From assembly GCA_002633005.1 (NCBI GenBank), contig NMRA01000705.1, forward strand, positions 71,701 to 135,700: a stretch of 64,000 nt of DNA, given 5' to 3'. The DNA comes from Phoronis australis. Taxonomy: Eukaryota > Phoronida > Phoronidae. Under the pieces are notes generated by a model. The model saw only the letters and a program-made list of their open reading frames with translations, was not told where the DNA came from and ran no database searches. Positions 13,101 through 28,100 of the stretch are shown piece after piece (position 1 is the first letter of the stretch; every line of letters begins with the position of its first letter). The position numbers and the translations under genes are program-made.

Positions 13101-16100
13101 TTATTAAAACAAAAATACGTTTGGGGAATATGGCCCCCAATGAGTTGAGGTGACCAGTGCTGTGCTATCTAGTGGCAATTTCAGTGTTTTGACTTACTGC
13201 TATTTTGTTGGCAGTTTCAAGAACCGAATCATCAAATTTTGTAACTTTTTATTTGATATGAGCTTTAAGGTAGACGATCTTCCATACCGATGGCTTAAGC
13301 ATTTTCATGAACAGTGTGCCCTTCTCTGATGAACACATTTCTTTTATGCGAGCTGTATTATTTTGTTCTCTTACAAGCACCACAGTTCTTTTCTTATTGA
13401 CTTAGATCTTATGGACAGCATAGGTATAGGTTATTAGCAGTCTCGATTGTGATAATTGATATTGGTGTCGTAACAGTTTTTGTACACATCCCTAGATTAA
13501 GACTTTGTAATTGTGTTTTTTCAATAATTTGATATGCAATGAGGTAACACTGTTGTCTCAACTTGTGTTTCCTAGATACCCGAGTCATCCCGGCTTCACT
13601 ATGGTTTCAATAAAACAACCAATGAGAAGATGAAGATACCATTAGTCAACGTGAAGAATGTTTATATATTCCCTGGTATACCCTCACTCCTTGAGAGAGC
13701 TTTCCTATGTTTAGAGGTGAGTTTGTGTGATGAGTCAGATCCAAAACCCAGCAGTGGTACACCATGTTGCGTGTTGGAATTATCTCAAAATAAGTTATCA
13801 TTAAACTGATTGTCTGTTTCATCATTATCTCGTTGGTTTCTAATGACCCATAGAAGATTAAGTAATATGGGCTTTATCAGAATTCCAATTCAAGTATGTT
13901 TTTGTAAAGATAGATAGTGATGGGTACAATGTTCACAGTTCACACACGCGCGCCTCGAATGCAAAAAATAATTACTTCTCAATGCTGTCTTGTAACAAGT
14001 AACACACAAGCTTTTAATCTAAAATACTGTGTGTGGATATTTAAAAAAAACAATTGTTTGTAAACATTATGAGCTTTAAGTGTTCATAATTTGCATTCAA
14101 AATCATGCACCAAAGCATCCCTCACACATGATATGGGTGTTGTCATGTCGACAGATGCATGATTTCAAAATATCCATGCATCTGCAACAGTGTTCACTTC
14201 ATGGGTGATAATTGAGCATCTCCAACAGTGTTAAAGATGCCTAGTCTTATTAAATTGTGAACAATATGCTAATTTACAAACAACCCCAGGTCCTCCAATG
14301 TGCCAGAAACCATTGGAGAACCAGTTACCATTATATTACAACCTCGCGAAAGTCTCATTTTGCAAGACAGTTTTTATATAAATGGGTATGGTAATATTTC
14401 ATCGTTACCGTAATGAAACAAGGCACAATTTTTGTTGGTTTTTTGTGTCACTTTCAAATAACAAATGTGTAATATTTAGAATTACTATGGTTTTTTTTAA
14501 ATTCATTTACAATTGACCAATTGCGTACCATACTTTGAGCAAACTTACACATTTAAATTTGAAAAATGTGGCATGAATTAAGTTCAGAGTCCAAGTTTTG
14601 AGATTAGATTGTGGATTCTGGTTAATATTAAGAGAAGCTTTACGGTAGTATCATGCATTTGAACATTAAGCAAAATAGTCTTGTAAAATTATAAATAATA
14701 TCTTAAATTGGTAAAGCATACAATGTGTAAATTGTGAATGAATTGTTACAGGATCTCTTCCGTAACCCCAACTACCATTGCCACATGAGAGAAGTTTATA
14801 TCAATGATGTTGAGTCCAACATTGTTGAAGTGTTGAACGAAGTTGATGAATCCTTCAAGCACACGGTTTTGCTGGGCTCGTACCCAGAGCTTCATAACAG
14901 GTAAAAGTACCCACAGCTTCATAACAGGTAAATGTGTGATGTGACTCCAATTAACAACAGTTGAAGCTCTTTACTGATGAAAGAACAGCTCAGCTTTGTC
15001 TCTTGTTCTGAACATGGCTCCAGCTAAAACTAGCGAAGTAGGGAGGGAGAGAGAATGGAAGACATGTTGGGAGCAAGAGGTGGAGACGCAGAGAATCTGA
15101 CAGAGANGGATGATGATAACAATGACTTTCTACAGTCTGTAAGGTGGTGATGTACTGATATCATTCAAAATGCGCATGTCCAGATGCACAAAACGTCATT
15201 GTGAGTGCAATGCAGTTGAAGGGGCATTTGTATAATTTAGTTGTTCTATTGTTCTGTATACTCAGGCAAGAGTGTCTGCTTGTAAGGAGAAATATCTGTA
15301 GAGTTCCCCTGCCTACTGGGTGGGTGGACGTGATTTTGTTTGATGTTTTGGTGAAGATGTCAACCTGGAAATGTACTGTGTTGATTTTGTGCACTTAATT
15401 TCCAAGTCTTCAACTAGGCCAGGCCCTTCCCAGCAGTTATAAGCCCCCATAACTATGTTTTGTTTTGAAAACTTGTGACAACGTTATATAATCCAAAGGC
15501 TTACGAAACCAATGCCATTTGTGTGCTTAATGAGTAGTGGAAGTTGTTTTTCTGAGAAACTTGTTTTGCAGGTGAACTATTTTGTTTTAGACACTCTTGG
15601 TGTAAACTTGAGTTGGCGTTTTGAATCACGCTTCTTCTTAGACATTTTTAACAAGGTTTGTTGAATGCATGATAAACTTTGTTGAAACTTTGCATGCACG
15701 TACGTTAGACAAATTGACTGGGACCCTTTTGGTCAATGTAACATCAATGAATTGTAAAAACGGTTTGATTTATTCTCAAACAAAATACCACCAATCAAAA
15801 TCTCTTTTTAAAACAACTTCTGTTTTATTCTTGACCTTAAACTATGAAAATAAGTGTGCAGTATTTTTGCAAATCTTAAGTGCTTAAAAATAATAGATGA
15901 CTGTTTTAAACTGCCAAAAGCATCGAAAAGTGATAGGCCTGAAAACAGCCAATCATGGTTTGCCACGTAGCTGAAGATGTCTCCAAAAACTCGCATATTT
16001 TCACATGACCATGCAATTTAAGTATTGTCCTGGGTAGTAATGGAAAATATTAGTTATCACTTGATACAATGATTGTTCTTTTAGAAAAAAATCAACAAAT

Positions 16101-19100
16101 TTAGTTTGACAGTTATCTGAGCAAAATGTTCAAGACATTTTTTTTAAAGAATAAATTAGTTAGTTCAAATTGTTAGAAGTCCATTTCGCATGAATGTCTT
16201 GACTTCTTTCAAAATCTATGAGACGATGGAAGTTTATTGTTAAGGAAAGAGTCTCTCTCTGCTAGCAGCTGTAGCCACCAGAGCCAGCAGATTAGTCAGT
16301 GAATGGCAACATCAACTTATCCAAAAACTTTAAGATATAGTTTTAAATATGACGGTTTTTATTTTGTAGCTATTATAAAGTCAAGCTGATTCTGGAGTCT
16401 GAGAGTTTAAAAGACATTGACCAGGCCTGTGATATATTACACACCAAACTACCTCAAGGTGAGTGTATCACTGGTTGAGTGTACAGCTGAGTGGGGTTGG
16501 TAGACCTTTAAGGCAAGAGTGCTGGCTCACTTCCTAGATTCCAAGGTTGTATAACTATTATGTCAAGAATAAAAAGACAGAGTCCAGTGCTCTATAATAT
16601 GATGAATTAATAAAAATTTAGAAAATTTTTCATTCATCACTAAGCTGTAAACCATTGTATAGTCACAGTTGCCAAATTTTGTTTTTTCATCATCATATAT
16701 CAAGTTCCTAACTGTTACATTGGACTGTGTGTATTCTTAATTGACCTTGTTGTAGGTTGAGGGGTATGGAGAATCTTGCTTGGCTTTGATTTTTTGCTTG
16801 TAAGAAGTTCTGATCCTATCATGACTGCAGCCAGACATATGTTGAAGATATGAGCTAGTTTGACTGTCATATGATTGACTGTTCATAGCCACATTAATTA
16901 CATTGTTTTGTAGGCTCTATAGTGAAGTATGAGCCAGACCCAGTCTCTGCTGCAGTCAAAAATGTGTATGAACTAATGGACGATCCAACATTCCCCATAC
17001 GGGAGAAGCTTGCTTATGCTCTCAAAGTGATTGAAATGGGTTTGGATAAGTATAGGTAACCAGTTGTTTATCTTAAATTTATACGTTTGAGGTTAAACAT
17101 TTAAAAACATGTGATTTAGAAACTTGTATGCCTGATAGCCATTTCTCTTTAGAACTGCACAACAGACATGTCACATGACATTATTCCCAGACGACTGTCT
17201 CAAACAAATATTATGAGTTGCCTTGTTTGAGCGATAATCTGCTTCAGTCAGCTGCATGGGTGCAGTTCTCCATCATATTTGTTTGTAATTAATTCTGAGA
17301 TTGAGGTAATTTTCTGTCTGTGTACAGAGATCATGATTTTGCGTGTGACTAATGAGAGTGCACTTTTGATGCAGCAACAACTGCTTATTAAAGACTTGAG
17401 GTTTAGGATACCTCTGGGAATACACCTTTTATTGTTTGATATTAATTTCTTTGTCGTGACCACACATTCTGTGTAATCTGATAAAATCGCTAATGGTAGC
17501 AGCTAACTCATCCTGTGTTTGGCTTAATTACTACTTCAAGCTTCTTACAGATTCTATGTGTGTGTGTGACTAAGTTACTACTACTTGCAGCTAACACATC
17601 CTGTGGCTGGTTTAGTTACGACTACTTGCAGCTAACACATCCTGTGGCTGGTTTAGTTACTACTACTTCAAGCTTCTTTCTTATTCTATGTGCATGATTC
17701 AGTTACTACTAGCAGCAGCTAACACGTCTTGTGTCTGGTTAAGCTGCTAGTGATAGGTACCGCACTATGTTTGACTGTCAAAGATGTAATAATACTATAT
17801 TGTTTCTCTCTATTCCGTTCCAGTTTGCAGCAAGTTTGTGTCGGCTTCAATGGTGGTAAAGACTGTACTGCTCTCCTTCATCTAGTCTATGCTGCTATAT
17901 GTAGGTAAAGTCAAACATAGATCAGTGTGACCATGGATCTGAGATACATAATCCCTAGTTACTAATGAGTAGAACCTGGTGACGTCAGATACTGTGCTTG
18001 TAGCATACGGCCGTGCCTTGCAGAGACGTGCGTGATGTCTCATGCCTTGTGAGACACTAGCTTTACTGAATATTATTCAGGTCTACCTTGTCCTTATAGA
18101 CATTAAAATTTACATAGAGATGTGAATATAATGCTATTAGTCATCAAGGTTAGGCTCCAAAGTGTTTCAATTGCTGGGAAACTCAAAACTCACAAGGTTG
18201 GCATTAACCATAGCATGACCTTTCAAATTTTTGAAAAGTCAGGGAGTGCATTTTTGGAAAAATCAATTCAAGTCAACTTCTATGGAATTGTGTGTATGTT
18301 GGTCAGTTCCCAAGATAAGATTGGTATAGAAAATGCACTGGTTCTCAGGCGCTGATAAACATAATGCATGCTTTGAAGAAGTTGAATTTTTCCTTACATG
18401 GGCTTCACAAAGACGAGCAATGTCAAAGTTCTGGTTTCAGGAGGCTCAGACAGATAAATTGGTTATTGGCATATGGAAGGACAGGTTTTAGAGGTGAACA
18501 TTTTTAGTAATTTTGTCCTGGACAAATACTCTATCATGTTATTAATAAAAGCTATGGTCTGAGGGGTGGAGATTGTTGACCATGGTGGTGAGTTCACTTT
18601 ATATTATCTGAAGACATTTTATTTTTAGGAAGTATGGAGCAGAGTCAGTCACATTAACAACACTTTACATCAGGAGTAAGTTGCCATTTCCTGAAGTTGA
18701 GCAGTTCATACAAGAGTCGACTATCAGGTAGTGTGTTTATAATGTTCAATTGCCGAATATTGCCGAACCAGGGGTTCAGCTCATTTACCACACAGTGTGA
18801 CGATAGGATGCAGATAAACATAATAATCTATTCATATAGTTGGGATGATGCTCAGTGTCTCCCATTGACTTTGAATGGGAAAGAGTTGTCATAAAGCATG
18901 GAACTGGTAATGAGCTTGTCTAGTATAATGTCATTTTCATGTTTTGGACTCAGTCAAATAAAATTAAAATGCTGAAATTAACAACATTAGAATAATTAGG
19001 CCAGATTTTACGTAGCACCTAATAAATTAATAAGCACTTTTTACCAAGCTATGGTCCTTTCTCAGCTCCCAGGAGTATACAATGGATGCAACCATTGTCG

Positions 19101-22100
19101 GCATACACTAGTTAATTCAAACATATAACTTTGTAAAAATTTCTAGTGCTAAAATTCCAGTGTGGTTACCTGAATGGCGAAAATATCCAAGACCTGCGAA
19201 GTTTTTGACAATTTGATAATAATTTCTTATTTTCCAGTCCAAATTGTGACTGTTGTAATCGTGCCAGACACATCTTTGCTAAACATCAATTATACAGCAC
19301 ACATCACGAATTTTTGTCCGACCGGTCGGAAATCGGTCGACGGCCGTCTAGCCGACCAGCAGCCAACCAACAACGGTCGGCTAGGAGCCGTCTGCTGAGT
19401 CGCCTCTGTGGTCGGCACTTGGGTCGGCTAGGTGGTCGCCTAGCGTAGACGACTAATTCGGATTAAGCGTGTCCTTGGTCGGCAATTACCATTTTATGAC
19501 TTAGCGGGTGAACTTTGGCCAAATAAACATTAAACTGTTCCCTGTTCGCTCAGCAGTGGCAACTCCGGTCTTGACATCGTTTTATCAAGTTTTGTTTAAC
19601 GTAACCTTTATGTTGAATCACTGACGGCGTTGTAAAATCAAACGTTAAGTGATATCGCGGCCAAATTTCTGCCTCTTAGTATGAGACTTTTTATACATTA
19701 CATTATGCATAAAAACAAGCAAGAAATTTGAAATTTTACAGGAAAATTGCACAAAAATCAGAACACAACGCTGGCTATTTTGCGACATCAAGTGTTTTCA
19801 TGCCGCGGAATGCTCAACAAGCAGCACGCATTTGCGCTCATCTGTTATTGCTCTTGATCATCACGCTGTATATTGCGCTTTACCCCTTATAATTATTGTT
19901 TATTTTTGTAAAATTTCTTAATATGTTGGCACAGCAGAAGAACATCAGTTTATTTTAAGAACAACATAAACAATGGTTTCAACAGTGCAGAGATTAAGAT
20001 CATGGGCGCATTAAAATGGAAGAATGTGATCAGTTATAGTGTCATCCATAATCCATCATCATTATTATTCTGAAGTTGTTGTCACTTTTGGAGTAAAAAA
20101 TTGTTTCAAAGCTAGAGTCTTCTTATCTAGCCAGCTAGCTGTATGAAGACTATAGTCAAAATACAACAAGGTGCCACTGTGTATTGAGCTCCGACAAACC
20201 TCGAAATTGCACACAGCCTGAATAGTTACGCTCGTCACCTCGTCGTGAAGCTTGTATCAACATGAGCTAAAGACCGGGGGATGTGCATGCAAAATCTGGA
20301 ACTCAGTTGACATTCACCTTTCCCGTTACGGACGTTTAAGCGAAAAATATCCGACGTCATTTTCTTGCGTAATTCTCTGCATTGGTAACAAAGAAATGTA
20401 TGTCGTCGTTTTGAAAGTAGTACATTCGTGACTCACGCCACTTCCAGAATTTTTTCGACATCTCGCATTAGATGATGACAACATCGCAGCAAAAGTTGTT
20501 CTAAAATTCGGTTTACTGATATCAAATCCCGAAAACATATATTGAAGTGAAACCAATTCTAATCATTTGTTGTGACGTTTACACAACCTCGAGGGAGAAC
20601 GTTTGATTGAAGAATCTCGGAAAAAGAAACTGGCTAATAGGTGACGCAATATTTCATTGTGCCGAAAGTCGACGCAAAAGATCACACCGCAATTTTAGTA
20701 GCAGAATAATTGTAGAAAAGCAATTTTTGCAACGCCGGTAAATCATATAGATTACTCAAGGAAGATTTTATTCGGTCAGTTTTTACCCACTGAACGGCGC
20801 AAAGTTGTATATTTAATTTAGTAAACAGCTTCGCATCAAGGCCGAGCCCTTTGGAGTAAGAACACAATACTCAGCGTTTCGCATCTACTCCAAGGGGAAC
20901 TTCTCCTGTTGAGAGTTTCTTTCTCACAAAAGTGGTCTTCGAATGTAGAATCTGGACTATGGTATTGTAGTGTTTGTCCTATCATTTCAGTTCACGTTTT
21001 TTCTGAAAATTATCTATACGATTGTTTGTTTTCAATGCAGGAGGAGAATTGTAATCAGATATAAATGTGAATGGCTTATTGTGCGCGTACGTGCTATTCA
21101 CAGTTATAACATACAATTCAACCGATATTACAATAAACGTATGCTTAAAAACGTGCTCCGAGTCTGTGACCTCGCTGTAATCAGCATGCTAAATTTTGAA
21201 GATGCGCTTTGTACTTGGCCTCGATTTATTAATGTAGGGTCCTGACAACACACGACTTTGAAAGTTTTGAAAACGCAACTCTTTTTTACGCAGATACGTT
21301 TTCTGCCCACGCGTACATTTGGTGTATGGCGACGTGGGCAGCGACGCTCTGAATGCATCAACCAAACATTAATTTTTGAAAATGCCCTCAAAAGTGGACT
21401 TTTTTAAAACACGGTGTTGTCCGTATTCGTCAGTGTAGAAAAGCGAAATGAACAGATTTGTACCCACTGCTCAAAGCACTTTTGTGGACATGCGGAAACG
21501 CCAACGTCTCCGTTACAATGATGTGTGTGCTTGGCATTTCTGATGAAGCGCTCTCATGCTGGATTTTTTTAAGATTGAGCGCTGTTTCAAAAAAGTGTTG
21601 TAGGTCTTCTTACAGCTGAGCACAGAAGAATTATTCTGCACCTTGGTTTATTTTCTATCATTTTTTTTCGACATCGCAATCGCTTTACCAAAGATCCACG
21701 CACATATGCCGTGTAGAGACAAATACCTCTTCACCACGTATTCCCATCTTCCCGTAAATTGTTTTATTTTACATAATTTGTCAATATGTTGTTGACAGAA
21801 AATATTTATTTTTGGAACAACGTGAACGAAGAACTGATACATGTACATGTAACTAGCGCAGATTTTAACGTCACCGATGCACTAAAAACGAAATGCGCAA
21901 AGCTAGAATTGGTTGTAGCCTCAACAGTGGTTATTCCTTGTTTGATGTCACTGTCTAAGTTCGTGGAAATCGTAACCATATGATTTCGAAGTTAGATCCA
22001 TCAAAGTCCGTGAGTTTAGGGCATACTGGACCGTGAAGTTCGCGTCTGTACTGCAATGGTTAATCATATGAAAATAAAAACCCCGGAGTGAGAGCTCTTC

Positions 22101-25100
22101 GGTGTAACAACTCACTCACGATCCCATCATCATGGGCACGTGATAAGAGACCGGTGGAGAATTTGAAAAACGCAAAAAGATGCAGTTCGGCGTAACACAA
22201 CCAACAAACAATTGTGGGCGAAGACTGTCAAAATAAATGCGTTTATAAAATGACCACATCGTTATATTGACTGGGAAGTAGCCAATCTAATGCAGCTTGT
22301 TAACGTCGCGAGTCAAATTAAAGATCAAATGTGAATAAAATGTTCACGTTTTTTATCCAAAACTTGTTGCACTGCCCATAATTCACTGATAAAACCGCTT
22401 GCCCTCAACCTTTGAATTAGTGATGTTACACAACTGCGGTGAACTTATGTAACGGAGAAGGTAAAACTAAGTTAATTTATTTGACCCTGTGCTGAGACGA
22501 ATATGCATTGACACGCAAAATGGTATCAGCCTGACAACCTATTACGCAACTGCTACTCTACCCTAAAAATAGCATGGCCGGTTGGCTGAAGGGTCGGCTG
22601 GGGAGTCGTCTTATGAGTCGGCACTGCGGCCGGCTGCCGGTCGGCTAATTTTTTGCCGACCGGTCGGCTAATTTGCTAAGTTTCTAGTGCCATTGCCAAC
22701 AGCCTAGGCGATACCTTATATGCATGTCTTGATGACAAACACCAGTGACACCTGTTGACAATGACATAGCATTTATGCTCTCTCTCTCTGCACTGCATTT
22801 CTTCTTATACATACTTGCAAATGGTAGGAATAGATTACCCATATGTACTAGGGATTTCCAAAAAAGGTTCCGCCAAAGAAGAGTCCTCTCGGAGACTCTC
22901 TCGGAAATAAGATTTTTCAGCATCATTTCACAATTATTCATTTTGATTAACTTCAAAGTTTTCTAAGCCTTAAATCATTATAAGGTAGAAAGAAGAATAC
23001 GGATAATCATTAATGACTGTTCTAGTGTGGGTCTTTTGTAAATAATAATTCACTGTTGTTTTTAGGTACAAATTGAAGTTATTGAGGTATGACGGTCGAA
23101 TGAAGGAACAGTTGAAAACTATGAAGCAAGAGAACCCCTCCATTAAAGGTGTTTTCATGGGTACACGCAGGACTGACCCATACTCAGGTAAGTCAACATT
23201 AGGACTGTTGTCAAGGAGGTGTAGTATGATGATCAAATGACTGAGCACTGAAATGAGAAAACCCGTTAACTGTCTTCATTCTGGACTGACTTGTACTTAG
23301 GTTTGTACAGGTGTCACTGAAGGCAGAACACATGGGTAAATGCCAACATTATTGATTTTGTCTGATCATGTGAGTCTTCTATATAATTTCAGGACAGCTG
23401 ACAATGTAACGCAAGCACTCATTTTGCTGTTTCACTGTTAGCTATCTCAAGAGCTGACATCAGCTAGCTTGATCATGTGGTCATTTTTATGTGCCCAAAT
23501 ACGTGTTATGTGGTTGCATGTTGCCATCGTCTCTGTCTGACTTCCGCCTGGCATTTGTACTTTAATATCCTAAATCCCTTGCAGGATCATTGTGATGTTT
23601 GGCAAGTGACTTCCTACAAACATGAAGACGGTTGACGTTAGTTTACGTAGTACACCCTAGTGGCAATTTTTGTTGTGTGCGTGGCTATGTCTCCTAAACC
23701 CCTTGGATGGATCCACCCACCACTGTCCCCTATAGGCAATTTTTGATTTTTACATTAACTTGTTTTGTATCTTCATAGTTCCTTGAGGGATTGTCACAAA
23801 ATTGGGGCAATAGGCATCTATTAAGGGTTGAAGGCAATGATGCCTTACCATTTTCAGACCGATTTGAGGTATTTTGCACCACCTTGCGGCCATTTTTATT
23901 GTTGTTGTATCCGCCTTCCTCTGCCAAACCACTCCTGTTGAGAAGAGCATGGCTGGCAATGACTTATGCATCTGTTCAACTGTTGTGGCGCCTCCTAGTG
24001 GCACTTTTGTGGGATGTTTTGTCTATAGCTAAAAATCTCCTAAGTTCATTCATGTATTTTTAAGAAATTTGTGTGTGTTTCTATTGAGCATGGTTACTGA
24101 TGTGATTTTGGTACAAATCTGAATGCTGTAGGCTCCCTAGTGGCAATTTTGTTTGAGCTTGCCTTGATATCCAGGGCTCGACATAACGAGCTGCAGGTCG
24201 CATTTGCGACCTGAAATTTGGAAATGCGAGCTGAAATTTTTGTCAGCTCGTATAAAGTCGCAAAATGCGACCTGGATTTTCCAATGAATGCGAGCTGAGT
24301 TTTTACACTTCTCAACAGATACCTGGCAAATACAAAGCAGCTCTTGTTAATCCGACCGTTATTTGGTTGTTGCCAAATACAAGTTCAAAAGAACACTCAC
24401 TAACCGAGAACAGGCCTCCCAATGACTTGTAAGCAAGTCGCGTGAACATGGGATATGCAGAATCGATCTTTGACGCGTTTCATTGGCTAACACTTTCGGC
24501 CACTTTTGTAAATTCCCGGACTCGCCGAATGAAGAAAGTTTCGGGCCACTGCTTACACGTGATAAAACTTCACAAAACAACGGTGTTTCTATTAATTCTT
24601 AAGTGATCAACTTACCAAACTTTGTGGTGGACAAAAATGCTTATTTTTCGCATGAGATGTCCTTATTACATGTACCAAATATCCACGACAATATCCCTGA
24701 TATCGCACTGCGGCACCGTTAGCGCGCAAGCGGGGCAGACAATCGTGACTTAGACTGAGATGTGCTTCTCCTTTTATCGTATTAAGACAGCCAAAGTGAA
24801 AATGACAACTTTATTAATCGCCAAACGACGGTCACGTCTTTACTTTCAGTTGCCAAGAAATTCTCAAACCCTTTACTTGTCTCTGGGGCTACGTGCCCGA
24901 AATATGATTTGTCTTTCACACGATGTTGCCAACGTAAAGTGTAGGCCTACTCCAGCGGTTCAAGTGCGTGAACTCACGTCTGCGCACCACTTCAAAGAAC
25001 AGCAACAGTCCTAAATGAAAGAGTATACCGGCTTGGCTCTGTTTTTTTGAAAATGAGCTCAGATTCCCAGCGGTTATAAAAGACCCGAAGTCCCGGGACC

Positions 25101-28100
25101 GATATAACCCAGAATAACGTTATCCTGTTCCGATGTTTCCCGAGGTCGATGTTCTGTAAACCCTGTATTCTATGCCCGTAGCCAGCTATTGCAACTAAAC
25201 TGGCACTAGATGCGAAATTGTGGTTCAAGTTAGCAAACTTTTCATTCTTCTCTTTATACATGCCCCGGCAACTTTTCGCTCCCCGAACCACCGTCGCCGT
25301 AAAATGTTCAGACTCCTGTAGAAACAACCTTGTTCCGGCTGAAGCGGGCAGTTAAACAAAATCATTCCGGGTGGCTAAAAAGGGTACAATGTAGGTGGTA
25401 AGGATATCCAGAAAGTCACCCCTACCAGATGGAGTTTGCCTCGCAAAATCGTATCATTATAACGTTTCTTACCATTGCAGCGTTTTAATATCTTATTACT
25501 GCAAACACTGAGGTTAACGACTATGCTCACGCACAAGCCTACTCCCTACCTTTAAAGTGTTTCATAATAAGCGCTCACTGATCTAGTAAAATTAAGTCCC
25601 CCCTTAAATTTTGAGAATTTCCAATTAAGCGCCCACAGTTCAAGCTAGCGCCCATCATTGCGCACTACAAACGACCGCGTGTGGTATAAAATTGACACGC
25701 AGCTTATATGGTGTGTGTGTCACTTTCATTTTACACAACTTCAGTTTTCAAAAACGTCTTTTCACAATATGTAAAAACCAAATCCCGGCTTTGTTTTATA
25801 CCTCGGAAAGAAAGTTAACACTAGTGACGTGCGTGTCGTTTTGCGACTAACCTATTTTTCCCGTACCTTGGAAGGTATTGAAGAGCCAACTCGCGATTAC
25901 CCGAGTTAGTTTGAATCGTTAACGACTTTGATGATGGCCAGTAGCAGACCAGATCTAACAAAATCCCGGATACTTTTTCAACGGGCATTTTCTCCCTTTT
26001 CACATCGCAAATTTAGCTACTCGAATGCAGTCAGTTAGAGAGCACTGATTCAACTTTCATGCCGGCAACTTGCCTTGCGCTCTAGAGACTTTCAATNTAC
26101 TTTTAGTAAAGTTTATCAAAAAAGAAAGATGCATTCAAAGCAAAAGAGCAGCATCAATAACATGATCATGCCACAGTAGAGCATTTTAAAAACAATCTTG
26201 TTTTGGAGGGCATAAAGTATAGCATCTGAAAGGTTCTTGTGAATTCGATTAGTCATTTCTGAGATGTTCTGAAGTTTGCCAAGTCACATTTTACAACATA
26301 GTGCTCTCTGCTGTCACAGTCTTGCCACTGATAATTTCATAAATGTTTGCCCAGTTGTAAGCACATTTTGCATTAGGGTGCCATGTTTTGGCTTAAATAC
26401 AAAACAAAGTCCTTGCACTGCAAGGCTTCGAATTTTCCGTGGAAACGCGGATTTCCACTTTTTTCTTTTAGCCCCTCCGCGTATTTTCGTTGTACTTCCG
26501 CGGAAAAAATCGGATTTGCCATAAAACTATCGCGGCAAATTGGTTTCTCACCGCGGCATTGCCGACGACTCGAAAAGCGGAAACTGCCTCCTGTTCAGTA
26601 ACGCTAGGACCTCGCTAAAAAGTAAGACTTCACGAGATTACGTGAGATATTGCGGGTGTATTTTAAATGAGAACACGTGACTTTGACTAGGTTTTAGCTA
26701 GGTCCTAGTGTAGGTCCTAGCTTCTACTGATCTCACGCCTGCTCTTTATGTTTCGGAGGAACGAAAATTGTAATTGCGGATCACAGGCGCTCGAATTTCT
26801 CGATGACTCGTAACCATATACAAGAAACATGCTTTCTTAGTAGTGAGTGACGTCAGAGGCAATCGAGGAACAGATAAATTCAAGCTCCTGTGCCTGGGAT
26901 AGCGTGGTTCATCAATGGTGTCTGCATTTGGTATAAAATAGTGCGATTCTGCTGTCAAAAATGCGTGCAGCGTGGAGTAGACAGTATTTCGTGGAAAAGT
27001 GGATAAAAGAAACGGTCAATGTTTTCAAAAACAACATAAGTCAAGGTTTGTGCTCTGTAAACTTTGAGAGAGGAACAATTACAGAGTGCGTGTCCGAGTC
27101 GCCTCGGACTAAGTTGGAGTCGGAGGACCGACTGAAAACAATGAAACACCAGAAATAACAACGCTCCCTGAAAGAAATTCAACCGCTGGATTGAAATCAT
27201 AGGATGTGAGTGATGTATGAAATTCTTTTGTTTGATCCCACATGCCCGCCCGTTACCATTGGCTGCTGAGCCCTAACTAAGGCCTGACTGCTTTGAGTGC
27301 AATTTTGTACGTGCCGCCGAAATGGGATATAAAGTGCTATTTTCGTTACTGCAAATGCATTTTAAATTGCCTTGTATGTATTTCAATTTTTCTTGAGATT
27401 TTTCGTGTTCTATTTTGTGATGCAAGTTTTGCAATTTTAGAGAAGTGATCACGTGACAGATTCTGAATGATCTGGATTGGTCTAAGCCATTGTTTACAAA
27501 TTCTGCCCCGCTATTTTCAGTGTCCTGCTAGAACTTTATTTCTTATGTCACATAGTTTTTTCTACACCAGCGTGACTTATGAACAATTAACTCCTGTAAT
27601 TACTGTTTGAAACTGAAAAGTTTGGCCAACTTAGAATTGTGATTGATGCATTCTATAAAGTATGTTGTTTTTGACTTTCATTTTTCCATGCTAACAGTTG
27701 GGGGTATGAGCCACAGGTTTTCGTCTTGACTTTTTTTCATTTGCATTGGAATTAAAATTGTTGTTGGAATTAAATGTGTATGTATTTCAGACTTTCTAGG
27801 TAATCTATGCATCAATTTTCAATTTTTTGTAATTTTGTATCGTAATCATAAGAATTGAAAATAATTTTATAGGTCTCCCTCAGTGCAGCAAATCAAGAAT
27901 AGGCTCCTGCCACTCAGACTGCAAATTTTTCATCATTATCACTATTTTAATTTTAAAAAATATTTTTTGTTGCATCTAATTGCCTTCATTGTTGTTGCTG
28001 AAATAGATATCAGGTACTGCTTAAGTGTGTTTTGCCGACACGACACAATAACGTTTGATCTGTTGAGGTATGGTTTAGATTGAAATGTGTATTTAGGGCC

